DNA of 64,000 nt, from the NCBI GenBank assembly GCA_026419785.1, contig JAODTK010001255.1, positions 62,001 to 126,000 on the forward strand, given 5' to 3'. A program made the position numbers and the translations under genes. Source of the DNA: Sclerodactyla briareus. Lineage: Eukaryota > Echinodermata > Holothuroidea > Dendrochirotida > Sclerodactylidae. The notes below the pieces were generated by a model. The model was not told the DNA's origin. It saw only the letters and a program-made list of their open reading frames with translations, and did not search any database. Positions 45,177-56,340 of this stretch are shown here, one piece after another (position 1 is the first letter of the stretch; each line of letters begins with the position of its first letter).

Positions 45177-45739
45177 CTGGTCTAGCGGAAAGAAAGAAGG
45201 AAAGAGGAAGCGATAAGTATGCTGTCTCAAGATCCATGAGAAACGAATCCTACGATCGAACATATCTTCGGATTCTTAGGACGTCACCTCCGGAGGTGTG
45301 AGGTGCTTCCATTGACCTCTCATTTCAAAAGAGTAACGATTTGAGTAGTAGTAAAGTTAGGGTCTCTCCCACCCTCTGTCCCATGTAGGCATCGAATGTC
45401 GCATATGATCACCATGCCTACAAAATTACACCCTCTCAGACACGTAAGTTGGACATGGGCCGCGGAGTTGGGTGGGCGAGGGCGTTGGAGAAGGGGTTTA
45501 AGGAGATTAGTGAACACATGGACTGAATCTTTCAGATCGGTATTCCTAATTTGTTTTGCAAATCTATGGGTGCAGGAAAAGCCAGGGTAAGGCTCCTCAA
45601 GGAACTCTGGACTGTATAAATGTGATGAGCCACCCGCGATAACCGCTCATTTCTTGACTATGCTCCGATGATATCGATTGCAGGGTGTACCAATACCGAA
45701 ACTGCTCTCCGGAACCACCATTTTACGTCCCTTCGGACC

Positions 45740-45960
45740 CGGGCAGCGAAGTTCTGACCCCCACCGCCGAGAGCCGAGACCTTGCAAAATCCGAAACAAG
45801 CCTCAGTTTACAGCAGAAGTAACTGCATTACGTGTGGATGGAACCATGAAGTGGAGCCCAAAAAACCTCGCCCATGGCACCTGCAAATACAGCCACCTAG
45901 GGGGAAAAACGTTCCGGGAAATGCGGATTTCGAATGGATCTTTAATGACAGCCGTTTAGT
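45740..45960 (+). pseudogene. Three-copy family R5, copy 1: possible retroelement Gag with CCHC knuckle remnant
   Basis: AACTGCATTACGTGTGGATG gives C-I-T-C-G-W-N-H, the start of a CCHC zinc knuckle (C-x2-C-x4-H). A CKY segment follows in a shifted frame near 45887. AACCTCGCCCAT and GCAAATACAG..CGCC match copy 2 at 48978-49005. Zinc knuckles of this form occur in Gag of LTR retroelements; no protease or polymerase was seen nearby. The label is inference from one motif and from repetition. Confidence 0.35.
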
Positions 45961-46850
45961 GATGAGTCATCACAGGTCTCTTCAACTCATCTCTGTGTCA
46001 CTGTCCCCCCTTATACCGAGGCGCGAGTTAGTAATAGACTCATCCTAGCTATGAGGCTAACGTCAAATGGCTTTGCGGATTACTAAAGGAATAGGGAGAG
46101 AGCTAACGTGGGGTCCCCAATTTCCAATTAGCCTAACCTTACAGCTAATGGATGCTCGGATGTTACGAATGACTATAAGGTAAAACTTGTGAAGGGAATG
46201 AATCATCTCCGATGAGTCTTCTAGAATTTCGATGCCTTAATGGAACAGAGTAGGGGAGAACACCTGCAGAGGTACTTCAATCCTCCCCGTGTGAATAAAG
46301 TGTCACGACTGGCCATCAGTGAATAGAGACAAATATTGGCGAAACTATCAGACCACAATGGTCGTCTGAAACGGTGAATGCTACTCTAACCTAGATTTGT
46401 ATGGTATGTCGATCTTTCACAAGGATATTACAAGTTATGAGACTGGCAGTATCCAAGATACAGCCTTAACAGGGAGGGGATTTATTTTCGGTGGCGTGAT
46501 ACTAATAGCAAGAGTAGAACAGGCGTAACGATCATCTTTCCAATGATTCCTTCACCCGATAAGATGACATAATGGCCGCATTCAGCCACTGCTGAATGAA
46601 TAATAATAATGAAATTATCATATCTCGTTCTATTAGCGCTTTCCACGCTTTGGTCGCGTTTCGGTTTGGACAATAAAGTTGAATGCCCGGAAGGATATTC
46701 AGGCGAACACGGGAGTCAGGAACCCGCTTCCAGCGGGCCTTCTGTCTATTGCGTGGTCTCGGACCGCTGTTATGATACCACAGTAATTGACACACTGCAG
46801 TTGATGAGCGGTGTTTTCCCATGGATTTCTTTTTTTGCCAGAGGACTCAC
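45961..46850. other. No recognisable gene
   Basis: Unique-looking sequence; short frames only. The plus-strand 140-codon frame at 46609-47031 lies antisense to the candidate exon at 46851-47146. Confidence 0.45.
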
Positions 46851-47146
46851 CATTGTCCTGGATATCCCGATGTATTTGACCGTTTGTATCCTCCTTCACC
46901 GTAGCCGCGCTGCCCCGGAGCGCTGGAAGCTGAACTGCTCTCCGTTCCTCCTTGATGATCATCGGGACGATGGGACTCATGACGGTCGCGGACAGGACGC
47001 CGTTCCCGTTCGTACCGGCGACAAGTTTTAGTGGACGCGGGGAGCGCGTGTGTAGTCGCCGGCGCCGCCCCTGTCGTTCCTCCAGTGGCGTTGTCGTCCG
47101 GTGAATGTGATTCCTGCTTGGGACAGCAGGATACAGACGAGAGGAG
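46851..47146 (-). pseudogene. Candidate 296-bp exon, hydrophilic low-complexity product
   Basis: On the minus strand, ACATCGCAATTTAG is followed by 296 open bases and then GTGAGTCC, a near-consensus donor. One frame reads SCCPKQESHSPDDNATGGTT, then THALPASTKTCRRYERERR, HRPDDHQGGTESSSASSAPG and GYGEGGYKRSNTSGYPGQ without a stop. A second frame is also open, so the choice of frame is not certain. The product would be Ser/Gly/Thr-rich and Arg-containing, like a receptor cytoplasmic tail or linker; no domain was recognised. Confidence 0.4.
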
Positions 47147-47537
47147 CTAAATTGCGATGTATGTGTAAATTTTGGGTCATCACCTAGAACATCTTGGTAC
47201 ATCGACGCATAATTGGTGTCAGGAGAGAACTCAGCAATCACCCCTTCGGGTCAAATAATGTACGTCAACATAGGTCAAACTGTACCCAGACGTTTAGTTT
47301 TGGTTGTCTCCTTAACCAATTCTGGATACATTTGACCCGGATGATTCGAGAGTATGTCCAAGAATATGTTTCACGTCTCCTTTTCATAGAGTGAATTCTA
47401 CAATCTCTGGATAGTATAGGGCGGCGTTACTTGAGCACGAGACGGCAGGATGTAGTGGCTCTCTATTTATAAAAACTCCACCACAGCATCGGAGTGGCCG
47501 TCAGGGAAAGGGAAACGGGGAGGAAGGTCGTCCGAAC

Positions 47538-47718
47538 CAAGGGCGCAGCACTAGGGGGGTCCAGGGGGTCTGACCCCCAACTTTTGGAAGGCCTCCATAC
47601 ATAATGATTTTTTCACACCCAAAATTGGGTTACAATAATGCCTTCGGACCCCCCAACTGCTCTTGACCCTTCCCCCACCCCCCCCCCCAACTTTCAGACA
47701 GTGGCTGCGCCCTTGGTC
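47538..47718. mobile_element. MITE-like element, 13-bp terminal inverted repeats
   Basis: ACCAAGGGCGCAG opens at about 47537 and CTGCGCCCTTGGT closes at about 47718, a perfect inverted pair. TCCGA or CCGA stands just outside both ends, a likely target-site duplication of 4-5 bases. The interior has GGGTCTGACCCCCAACTTTT and a poly-C tract. Length is about 180 bp with no coding capacity. Confidence 0.65.
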
Positions 47719-48541
47719 CGACAGTTCCATCACCTGTAACCGACGGCCTCGCGCTTTCCCTCCTAGGATGATATGGGTGGAACAATGAAGGTTCTCTGAT
47801 GGCCTGATGAGTCACTCCGGACGCCACCTCCCTCAGTATATGGCCATGCTATGAATGTAAAAGCTTTTCAGCACAAAAATTACCTGATGGGTGACAAGAT
47901 GCGAATCTGATTACAATTTGTTAGACTGTGACGACTCGGTTGGACTCATTACAGGCCAAGTAGTAGGGTAATTTCACTGGCAGAGTCGACTTATCATGCC
48001 TCACACGAGATTATGGCCAATATGGCAAATTTTCCGATAATTTGTTATTCATTTTCACGAAACAAACAACACACGCACGCACACCGAACAAGCGAACGCA
48101 GGTAAACACTAAAACGCACACAATAACAACAACGCGCGTGCACGCGCATGAACAGGGCACAATACAGACGTACACCCACGTAAGCGCGCGGCACACACCG
48201 ACACACACACAAAAAGAATAAGGAGTCACCTATTTGATAGTCGGGCCGCTCTATCGGTGTGGGTTCCTCGGTCATCGGTAAATGTCAGCACCACAGCAAA
48301 GGGCCCCATACCTTCCAAACACCCGCATCTGGATCCCAACTTTGCATCACTAGGTCCCATGCTTGCAGTTAAACGGATGAAAAACGAAGATTACTTAAGG
48401 GTTCAGGAAGCCAAGGAAGGCTCATCACGCAACCACGGCCGCATTGATCGCGGATGGGCACCTGCGAGAACGCCTTTCTGCTTTTGAACTAATAATAATT
48501 ACAACGCTTTATAACTGCGGAATTATCACAAATCGTTATGC
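47719..48541. repeat. CA-rich tract in otherwise unassigned DNA
   Basis: ACACACGCACGCACACCG near 48068, GCGCGTGCACGCGCATG near 48132 and CACACACCGACACACACAC near 48190 form an alternating purine-pyrimidine stretch. No gene was found. Confidence 0.7.
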
Positions 48542-48698
48542 ACATCTAAAAAATGTTGGGTTACAAATACCACCGGGGGGCATTTTGTTTTACCCAACTA
48601 GGTAAATGAACATTTACTCAAAATGGGTAAAATATTACCCAGACTGGGTAAAACAAGTTGCCCATATCGGATTGTACACCCAAAAAATTTTAGAGTGT
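48542..48698. mobile_element. MITE of the AATGTTG-end family, copy 2
   Basis: ACATCTAAAAAATGTTGGGT at the left pairs with the reverse complement of ACCCAAAAAATTTTAGAGTGT at the right. Inside, TTTTGTTTTACCCA and TGGGTAAAACAA also pair, giving a palindromic body of 157 bases. Confidence 0.7.
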
Positions 48699-49070
48699 AA
48701 GAACCGCCATCCACGTCACTATGAAATGAAACTGGGAACTCCAGATCGCCAGCCGCAAGAGAGCTCTCTACGCACTGACTCCAGGGACGGCAATGTACGT
48801 TTGGCGAAATGACGAGTGGGTTGAACTCCAAATCTGACCACTTTCGAAACCCGGGAGAAGTGGAAGATTCATTCCAACGTGACTTCTACACAGCCGACCG
48901 AAGAGACTGGATTATTCCGAAAGCGAAACCGAACCAAGACACAATCCAATGCATCAGACGTGAGCACCAAACCTCGCCCATTGAAACGGCAAATACAGAC
49001 GCCTTAGGAAAAAGGTCAGGTAACCTTAGTAACTGTAATCAGAAATGTGCTTGCCAAGAGCGTCGCTAAT
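48699..49070 (+). pseudogene. Three-copy family R5, copy 2
   Basis: GACCGAAGAGACT near 48897 and GGAAGATTCATTCCAACGTGAC match copy 3 near 51987-52035. AATGCATCAGACGTGAGCAC and AACCTCGCCCATTGAAACG match copy 1. It therefore bridges the other two copies. The frame 48809-49069 is open (QCIRREHQTSPIE is the knuckle-like part, missing one Cys). Decayed Gag is the best guess. Confidence 0.35.
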
Positions 49071-51237
49071 GCCGCTTTCCCGCCAAAAATGAGTGGTATA
49101 ATACCTCCCATATGTGCGTGCAGTGGTTGTTCTTGTAAGCATGTTCAGTGACACGCCCCTCTTTTGTAGAAACACTGACTTGGTAAAATTTCATAAAATT
49201 ACTATTTTGGGGAAATCCCTTTTCTGTTTGCCCGTGAATTCTACCGCGTCAACTGAAATCACACGGCCTTCAAATCTTCAATTAACCGTACGAATAAAAA
49301 GGAGTTTCTTCTTAGGGACTAGCCCCCACCCACCTTAGAACCAAACCTGTTGATTTGGTGTACTTTTCACTGAACTGCTCTAAACAAACAAGATTCAAGA
49401 TCTTCAATTCGCGCATGCTCACCACTGAAACGTTCGGCGTATAGATAAGATTTCCCCATAGCGAGATCGTCACAGCTTATTGTCAAACTTTCCTACTCTT
49501 TGGAATACGCAATAATTCATTCAAAATTCTACTATGTTGTTTTGGGTAAGCATGGGGGGGGGGGGGGGTTGAGGCTTCAAGAACGTTTCGTGCATTGCGA
49601 GTGTAATTTTCGTCAAAGTGGATCTCAAAAATACACAAGTTCTGCGCTGTCCGTATGCAAGCTCAGTGATGCCCGAATTACCTTTTACAACATCAATAAT
49701 ATAATCTCATAATCTGTGATGGTGAATAGAGCCTATACTCGTTTTGCCTCATTCAGGGTTCTATCTCTAACTTTTGTATAGTTCGAATTTTACTGACTGT
49801 TTACTTTTTAGTTTTGCCTGTTTCAGGCAGAAAATGCGAATGCGATCATTCATGATCCCCAGGGACCAAAGTTACCCTTCAAATTTCCTCCAAGACCTGC
49901 AGTGGAACCCATTTACCCGTAACCAGTTCATCGAGCATTTAAAAAGGCGACAACCTGAGCTTTGCAAATTATCTCTTTGGTCCTATTCTATTCATTTCCA
50001 GATACCTGGCATATAGAAGGCAAGCTACAGTGTTTATGGGATCCTAGTATGTATTCATTCATCAATCTTGACCTCAAGTTCTGGTCCCCCCTCTTATGCC
50101 GGACAACCCTAATTGATTACATTCCTAATCGAGACGGGAAGGACCCTGGGGATCGATTCTCATCACCAATCCCCCAGCACTATTAAACCAAACTGAATAC
50201 CACGTCATTGATGGTGACGACCACGACCGCAGCATTCACGGTATGCGGGCCTGACACGGTCCCGTGAATCATGTAGACAAATCAGAATCCATTACGTTGT
50301 CTTCCCGTATTTGGAACAGTCAGCGTTACCCATGGTCCGTCCATCGCAAATCGTGCATTGGAAATGCCGATAGGAAGGGCATTCCAGCCCAATCTTCACT
50401 GTCCGTACCTGTTGCGACGTTCAGAATCTGGAAAAATGTCAAGAATAATCATCACGTAGGGCTTCTGATATTTCTTTTCTTCGTATGATGAGAGTGGAAT
50501 TTGAATACCATTTAAAGGAAGGTCGAAAGGCTCAGTGACCTGATGACCCTGATCCGATTGACCTAAGCACTGTCTACTTAACAAGCTTACCAGATTTACA
50601 GCCTTTGCCTTAGACTTGACCCAAAACACAAAAGGGTTCATGTTTATCTGTTTAGAAACAGATAAGACCGTAGACCAAGTAAAAATGCATTCAGGTTGGT
50701 TTTTAGGGTTTCGTACTTTTTGACATCTGCTGACCTCGAATGCTTTTTTACCGATCCCAGGAAAATATTCATGTGTTCGATCTATCCAGAAGAGGGTAAG
50801 TTATCATGTTTACAAGACAACATCGGCCAGAACTATTATTGAGACCAATATTCTGGGCTGGTTAGTGTACGTTCTTTGGGGAACCCACATACCAAGTATG
50901 AGTTTGATCCAAGTGGGTTAGTTATCGTGTTCAGAAGACCGACTGGTTACCTTTTCATTTTTTTCTTAAATTTGTCCTATTTTCATTCATGAGGAAAATC
51001 GTCAACTTTAACTTTTTGATCATCAACCATTTTACTATAATTAAAAAACTGTTTGGACTCGTTGATCTCTCCTTATTTCCGTTTTTTCAAGAAGATCCCG
51101 GTCTAGATGAAACCAGCAGGGCTCTTCCTAATTCTCACAGCAAGTTTTGAAATTGTTCCGACCAAGCGCATTTTGGACTCATCATGCCCTGAAAAAGCCA
51201 TGCGTCACATACATGAACACAACACATACAACGCAAA
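49071..51237. other. No recognisable gene
   Basis: A 14-base poly-G lies near 49555. ATCTGTTTAGAAACAGAT at about 50647 is a short hairpin. Frames of up to 95 codons are unsupported. Confidence 0.5.
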
Positions 51238-51470
51238 TCGAATAATAATATAATATAATAATAATAATAATAATTAATAATAATATAATAATCATTGAGA
51301 GTTGTGAGGAGATGTAAATAAACATTAAATTGGATTGTGTGGAATATAATAATAATAATAATATCATAATAATAATAATATAATAATATAATAAGAATAA
51401 TAATAATCATAATAATAATCAATAATAATAATAATAATAAGAATAATAATAATAATATAATAAATAACTA
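51238..51470. repeat. (AAT)n microsatellite with a unique insert
   Basis: AATAATAATAT runs at about 51238-51293 and 51343-51470, split by about 50 unique bases. Minus-strand frames rich in Ile and Tyr are artefacts. Confidence 0.95.
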
Positions 51471-51979
51471 AAAATAAGAATCAATTAAAACATTAGTAGA
51501 TGCTTACTACACGATCGATAGTGAAACCACAAAACAATTACAAATCATAGCTTGGTGAAAGTTGAGTTTGACATTGCGTATCTTCCTTTATACATTATAA
51601 TGGAGAGGTGTGTTGGTCTTACGACATAAATATCTCCCCACTGCGGCATATCCCCCGTGACACGTTATTGGTAGGTACTTCCTTCGTCCACCGTAGGAGG
51701 CGACGTCCCAAGAGTTACTTCTGTTAATTAAAAGAAACCAATAGAGAGAAATTTAGATGACAAGATAGATCGAGTTGGTGCTCTTCCTTCATGTTGGGCC
51801 ATTCCTACTGGATGTGAGTTGTCGTCTCGTGATGTGGTGTCACGTATAGTTGCGTTTCTCGATTTGAATTCTACGGGACCAGGAAGCCAAGGGGGCTACC
51901 GGGCCCGCATTCCACGCCCCCACTCATCTGAGAGGGGATCAGTGAACTCCATGGACCCGACAACTTTCTCGGAAACGGA
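51471..51979. other. No recognisable gene
   Basis: Includes the upstream flank of R5 copy 3; a 62-codon frame at 51819-52007 runs into that copy. Confidence 0.4.
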
Positions 51980-52115
51980 AGCGCGGAGGATCCATGGCCT
52001 AACGTGACTGCTCCACCGACGACCGAAGAGACTTATTGCAAATACTCAGAACAAACCCCAGAAACCGACAGGAGAAAAAAAGGTCGCTTGTTTAGGTTCG
52101 CTGGATTCGAAAACC
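51980..52115 (+). pseudogene. Three-copy family R5, copy 3
   Basis: GGAAACGGAAGCGCGGAGGA, CTAACGTGACTGCTCC and GACCGAAGAGACTTATTGCA align with 48855-48915. TGCAAATACTCAGAAC recalls TGCAAATACAGCCACC of copy 1. It is frame-broken. Confidence 0.35.
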
Positions 52116-52139
52116 GGAATGGCCCAAACCCACTTGCCT

Positions 52140-52640
52140 GAAGCCGCTCACACGTACGGAATTCGTTCTCCGCAAGGCTTGCGACAGCTTACGATCATGC
52201 CAATCGTCTCCGTGGACCGAAAGTGTGAGGGTATGACCGCAAGAGAGTTACCGCCACGAGCGGCCAACCCGCCGTAAGCCTTGATTGCGAACTTCGATTG
52301 CGATGTTTTTGAACGAGTTAAAAAAATTAGGATCCGCAAGGCCAACGTACAATAATTCAATTTAAAGTTGGGCGACTGGAAATGTACCGTTTATACTTTG
52401 AGTTTACCAAATGTCTTCAGTATCTCTGGAAGGCGTTCACACAATACCTTGAAATGAAATTTATCCCTTCGGCGACTTTTTCCAGTATGTGTCACAAACA
52501 ATACGGTCACCGCTCGCTGAAAGCTTACGCAGTCGAGCGTAAGCTTGCGAAGCGGTCAAAACCTCGCATGCGGTGACCGCGCAGTTCAAAGCATTGCGGC
52601 TTTGAACGCCCGCACAGTGTGAGGTAGGCTTCAATCACCC
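52140..52640. repeat. Hairpin-rich region
   Basis: CGGTCACCGC (52504-52513) pairs exactly with GCGGTGACCG (52570-52579), and enclosed within it GCTTACGC (52523-52530) pairs with GCGTAAGC (52537-52544). Immediately after, GTTCAAAGC (52584-52592) pairs with GCTTTGAAC (52599-52607). CGCAAGGCTTGCGACAGCTT at about 52172 looks related to the hairpin arm. A small palindromic element is likely. Confidence 0.6.
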
Positions 52641-53750
52641 ACGTCAAGGGCAGTTTGGTCGTCGTTGAAACTCGTGAAGCTGAAACGTGAAGGCGATTAT
52701 ATCACTTATACTAGAGGAATAATTGCTACTTAATTGTGGAAAGAGAGCCGTACGCGGGACGCCGAGATTGTCGTGGCGCGAGGAGGAGGAAGGGGGGTGG
52801 AGATCGGAACCCAGGGAAGTGCGCCCTCCATTGAGGCTCAACCCTCCCAATTGCAAAATAATTACACTTTATGGGCCCCAGACAACATTTGCTAAAAAAC
52901 AGCTGCCAAAATAAATTCGGACTGAACTGCAGAAGCTTCAGTTTTGTGTTTTAAGATTGAATTGATCACTCGGGGTCATGGGGGGGGGGGGGGCATACGC
53001 CACTGGCAGAGAATCAACGTACTGTCCTCGAAGGAATACAGATTTCTAACGTCATTGCCTTGTTAACATAGTACGTGCATTCGGTTTTAGAAGAATTTAA
53101 TAATATATCTAAATTCTTGGTAATAACACTTTACGTTTTAACTTTTGTTTACACATGGAGTGGGTATATGGTTATTTTTATAACGGCCTTAGTGATTCGC
53201 TGTTCCGATGGAAGCACGGAAATCACGGAGTTGCTTTCAACCAATAGATTAAGTGAAACATGCACATTAACTAGAGGTTATTACGTAACCATCAAAAGAC
53301 AATTAATGGTTCCGAGTGCGCATTGTTCCAGTGAAATAGTATAAACGACACCCCCCCCCCCCTCCCCGAGAAGACATCGTTGGGACGAAAACGAAGCCAA
53401 AAACATTCAATTTTTTATATTACTTAACGGAAATTATCTGTTTGTGTGTGGGGGGGGGGGGGGTGGGTGTGGGGAGTGGGGGTGCTGGTATTTGCGAAGG
53501 TTGTGTCTTTGTGGGCTGGGTATAAGTTCGTAAGGGAGTGACAGAAGATTCATTTTTTGCACTGCTAGGGTAATGCTGTCTGTGTGCGCACTGACTGCCT
53601 TTGCAAACATCAGCACACCGTGACAGATCATGAGGCAACATTTAAAACCAGTATCTTCGTGTCTTATGGTCTAACAGGTTCTACATAAGAGGCACCGTAC
53701 ATTCTAACACAACCCGTGAGCAGGACCATAAAGCACCCGTTTAGAACCGT
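52641..53750. other. No recognisable gene; poly-G/C tracts
   Basis: Runs of 12-16 G or C lie near 52979, 53351 and 53451. An 89-codon frame at 53075-53344 has a hydrophobic start but no family match. Confidence 0.45.
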
Positions 53751-53820
53751 GACCGGACCATTCCCACCGGGACAATTACCACCACGACAATTACCACCCG
53801 GACAATTACCTCAACGGAAT
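53751..53820 (+). repeat. Short tandem repeat, 18-bp unit
   Basis: GGACAATTACCACCACGACA, ATTACCACCCGGACAATTAC: units of roughly GGACAATTACCACC(A/C)C repeated three to four times. Confidence 0.8.
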
Positions 53821-53919
53821 GTTTTTTTATGGTCAGAATTAGGTTAGGGTCTAAAATTAGGGTCCGTTTGGGTGGAATGTCCGTGTGTGAATGGTCCTGG
53901 GTGGAGAGTTGTCCGGCAA

Positions 53920-54520
53920 CCGTTAGACGTCACATCTTCTTGTCTTATGGTCTAGCTTATTATAGGAAGTTGTCACTGTCGGAGAGATTGGCCCCTCGGC
54001 CACCGTACAAATCTATAACACACCCCGTGAGCAGGATCACGAGCAAACTTCCGACAATCATCTCTTGTCCTAATGGTCCTGGCTTATAGAGGAAGTTGTC
54101 ACTGTCGGGAGGAGATTTTACCCATCGGCAAACAAGTAATAAAAACGCATGAAACAGATTAGCAGCCTCACGAGCATCATTCCGCATTCGGACATCATCT
54201 TCTTGTCATAGGGTCTACAAGGGCTACCTAGAGAGGCAGTTGCATTGTCGGGGGAGATTGGATCTTGACACTATGTAACTAAGACATTTAACACAACCCG
54301 TGAGCAGGATCATGGACATAATTCCGACATCATTTTCTTGTCGTGGGTCTACAGGTCTACCTATAGAGGAAGTTGTCACTGTCGGAGAGATTGACCATCG
54401 GGAATATGTAAATAAAGCATGATAACATATGGCATGGCTCATGATCAACATTCAGACATCATCTTCTTGTCTAATGGTCTGGCTTATAGAGGAAGTTGTC
54501 ACTGTCGGAGAACATTACCA
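53920..54520 (+). repeat. Minisatellite, about 4.5 units of 131 bp
   Basis: GGAAGTTGTCACTGTCGG at about 53964, 54092, 54368 and 54489, with a diverged GCAGTTGCATTGTCGGGG at 54236, anchors the units. Each also has CCGTGAGCAGGATCA and ATCATCTTCTTGTC. A degenerate part unit lies at 53650-53740. Confidence 0.9.
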
Positions 54521-56260
54521 CTCCCAGTTACTACATTAGTTCGTATCTTTTAGTTCTATCGCAACCCCACACTATTGCCCACTTCCTGGGTTTGTCGACA
54601 GTTATCAATATTCATAACGACGATCCCAAGAAACAGCTGTGTCTGTCGTAATCGTGGGTCAAGGAAGAAGCCTGCTGCTTGCTGATGGAGAACAGAAATA
54701 CATAATTTTTACCTCTCAAAAACATATCTAAAATATGTTCAAAGGACAACTGCAGGAGCATACGTGCTACATTTGATAGCTATATATAAAGAAAAACCAT
54801 CTTGGAAATCCTCATGATATTCCGTTACCTGGTCACGGAATGAGAACTATACTGGATTAGCGCTGCTATGTGGAATATGGAGAAAAACAATGCGGCATGT
54901 TTTTTCTCCAACTTTGCTATGTCTACATACGAGCCATATACAACCGACTTTGGACAGTGGCCCTACTATAACACGTTTTTTTTTAGAAGAGAAAAAAAGT
55001 CCCAACACCCCATGTGGAAGGCGATTGCACTCCTTACGTTGAAATTTGCACACATACTGACACTTTTCTCATCTGTGTTACTCTATCTAGAATTTGTCTC
55101 ATCAGCTTTACTGCAACTCAAAGTTAAAGTAAGGTAAGCTGTATGTTGTTGATCATGTACCCACACCAAATGTCAGATGCTTGTCCTCTCTGCAAATAGT
55201 TGCATGCATTTTCCTGCCATTATCTCTCCAGTGAATATAAGTTTCTATCATCCATGGTGTACCCTAAAATTGCTAACAGCCATACGGTCATGCACCTTTT
55301 TCGTTCGGTGTTTGCCCGCATGTTCTTCAACCGCATTTTCTTCTGCAAATAGCATTTTGCCTGCCAATGCCTCTTCTGTTAATATAATAGTTTTATGAAT
55401 GGAGGCCTTCAAATGTTCGTGCTTGTGTTTATGTGCAAGATGAAATAAGCCACCCTACATGCTTCTATTGTATGTACAGTATTCAGTCCCCATTGTCCTT
55501 CAAAACACAAGCTGCTCCATTCTCCAACAGACTATGCTATCAACAAGCCGCCCCCCCCCACCCCGCATTTTACTACACTCCCCCTTCGATATGACTGACG
55601 ATTTAACCCAGATCCTATGTCATGGCCCCAAGGTATGTTACGTTCAGGGGTACGTTCAATAATGAAGGAAAACTTCACTGCACCCACGGACTAGTCTTTT
55701 TTCCGAAGAAAATGTCACTACCACCAACAGAGCCCACGTCGCAGACGAATACGCCATTCCCTTCTTCGCAGGAGCACAGTCTGTCTATCGACTGGCTGCT
55801 AGTCGAAGACAATACCCGACAACAGGGATTGATTACAAATATGGCGGACTAAGCAACATTACAAACCCCAAACCACCAGAAATCCAAAACTCGAGAAAAA
55901 TTGTCAACTCTCGGGAAATAAATATTGGCATACCATTAGGTACGTACAGTGAGTGGGTCTTCAAGGCATGGTTTTCATTGTGTACTCGATTTTGCTATTC
56001 CACAACCGTTGATAATGAGCGACCCCACGGCCCCGGTCCGAAACACCGTTGAGAGAACCACAATGGCAACGCCTTCACATCACCGCACGTAACAGACACG
56101 GCCGAGGATCTCCAGACCTGTTGTTTGATACTGTGTTGCAATGCCTCAGTATTTAACAATTGTCTGGCATTCAGACCGTAACACTCGTTACACAGCAGTT
56201 AAAGCGATGAAACCTTTCAAAAAAGAACAAAACCATTTTCGCGATATTTTGAAGATATGA
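54521..56260. other. No recognisable gene
   Basis: A T-rich run lies near 54976 and a C run near 55550. Frames at 54868-55137 and 55177-55662 have no motif. Confidence 0.5.
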
Positions 56261-56340
56261 CATGGGCGGGGGCGCGGATCCGGAGTGGGAAGGGGCCGGG
56301 GGGCCGGGGGGCCGGGGGGAGGGCGATAGGGGCCCTAGAG
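56261..56340 (+). repeat. GGGGCC-rich tract
   Basis: GGGGCCGGGGGGCC and a further GGGGGGCCGGGGGG follow GGGCGGGGGCGCGG. Four or more G runs with short loops meet the usual pattern for a G-quadruplex. Confidence 0.8.

Noticed and set aside
46609-47031. 140-codon plus-strand frame with a signal-peptide-like start
   Set aside because: It is largely antisense to a better-supported minus-strand candidate exon with splice sites and has no domain.
48011-48275. Cys-rich minus-strand frames
   Set aside because: They arise from the CA-rich tract.
51135-51422. Ile/Tyr-rich, membrane-like open frames
   Set aside because: Translation of (AAT)n; the apparent hydrophobicity is compositional.
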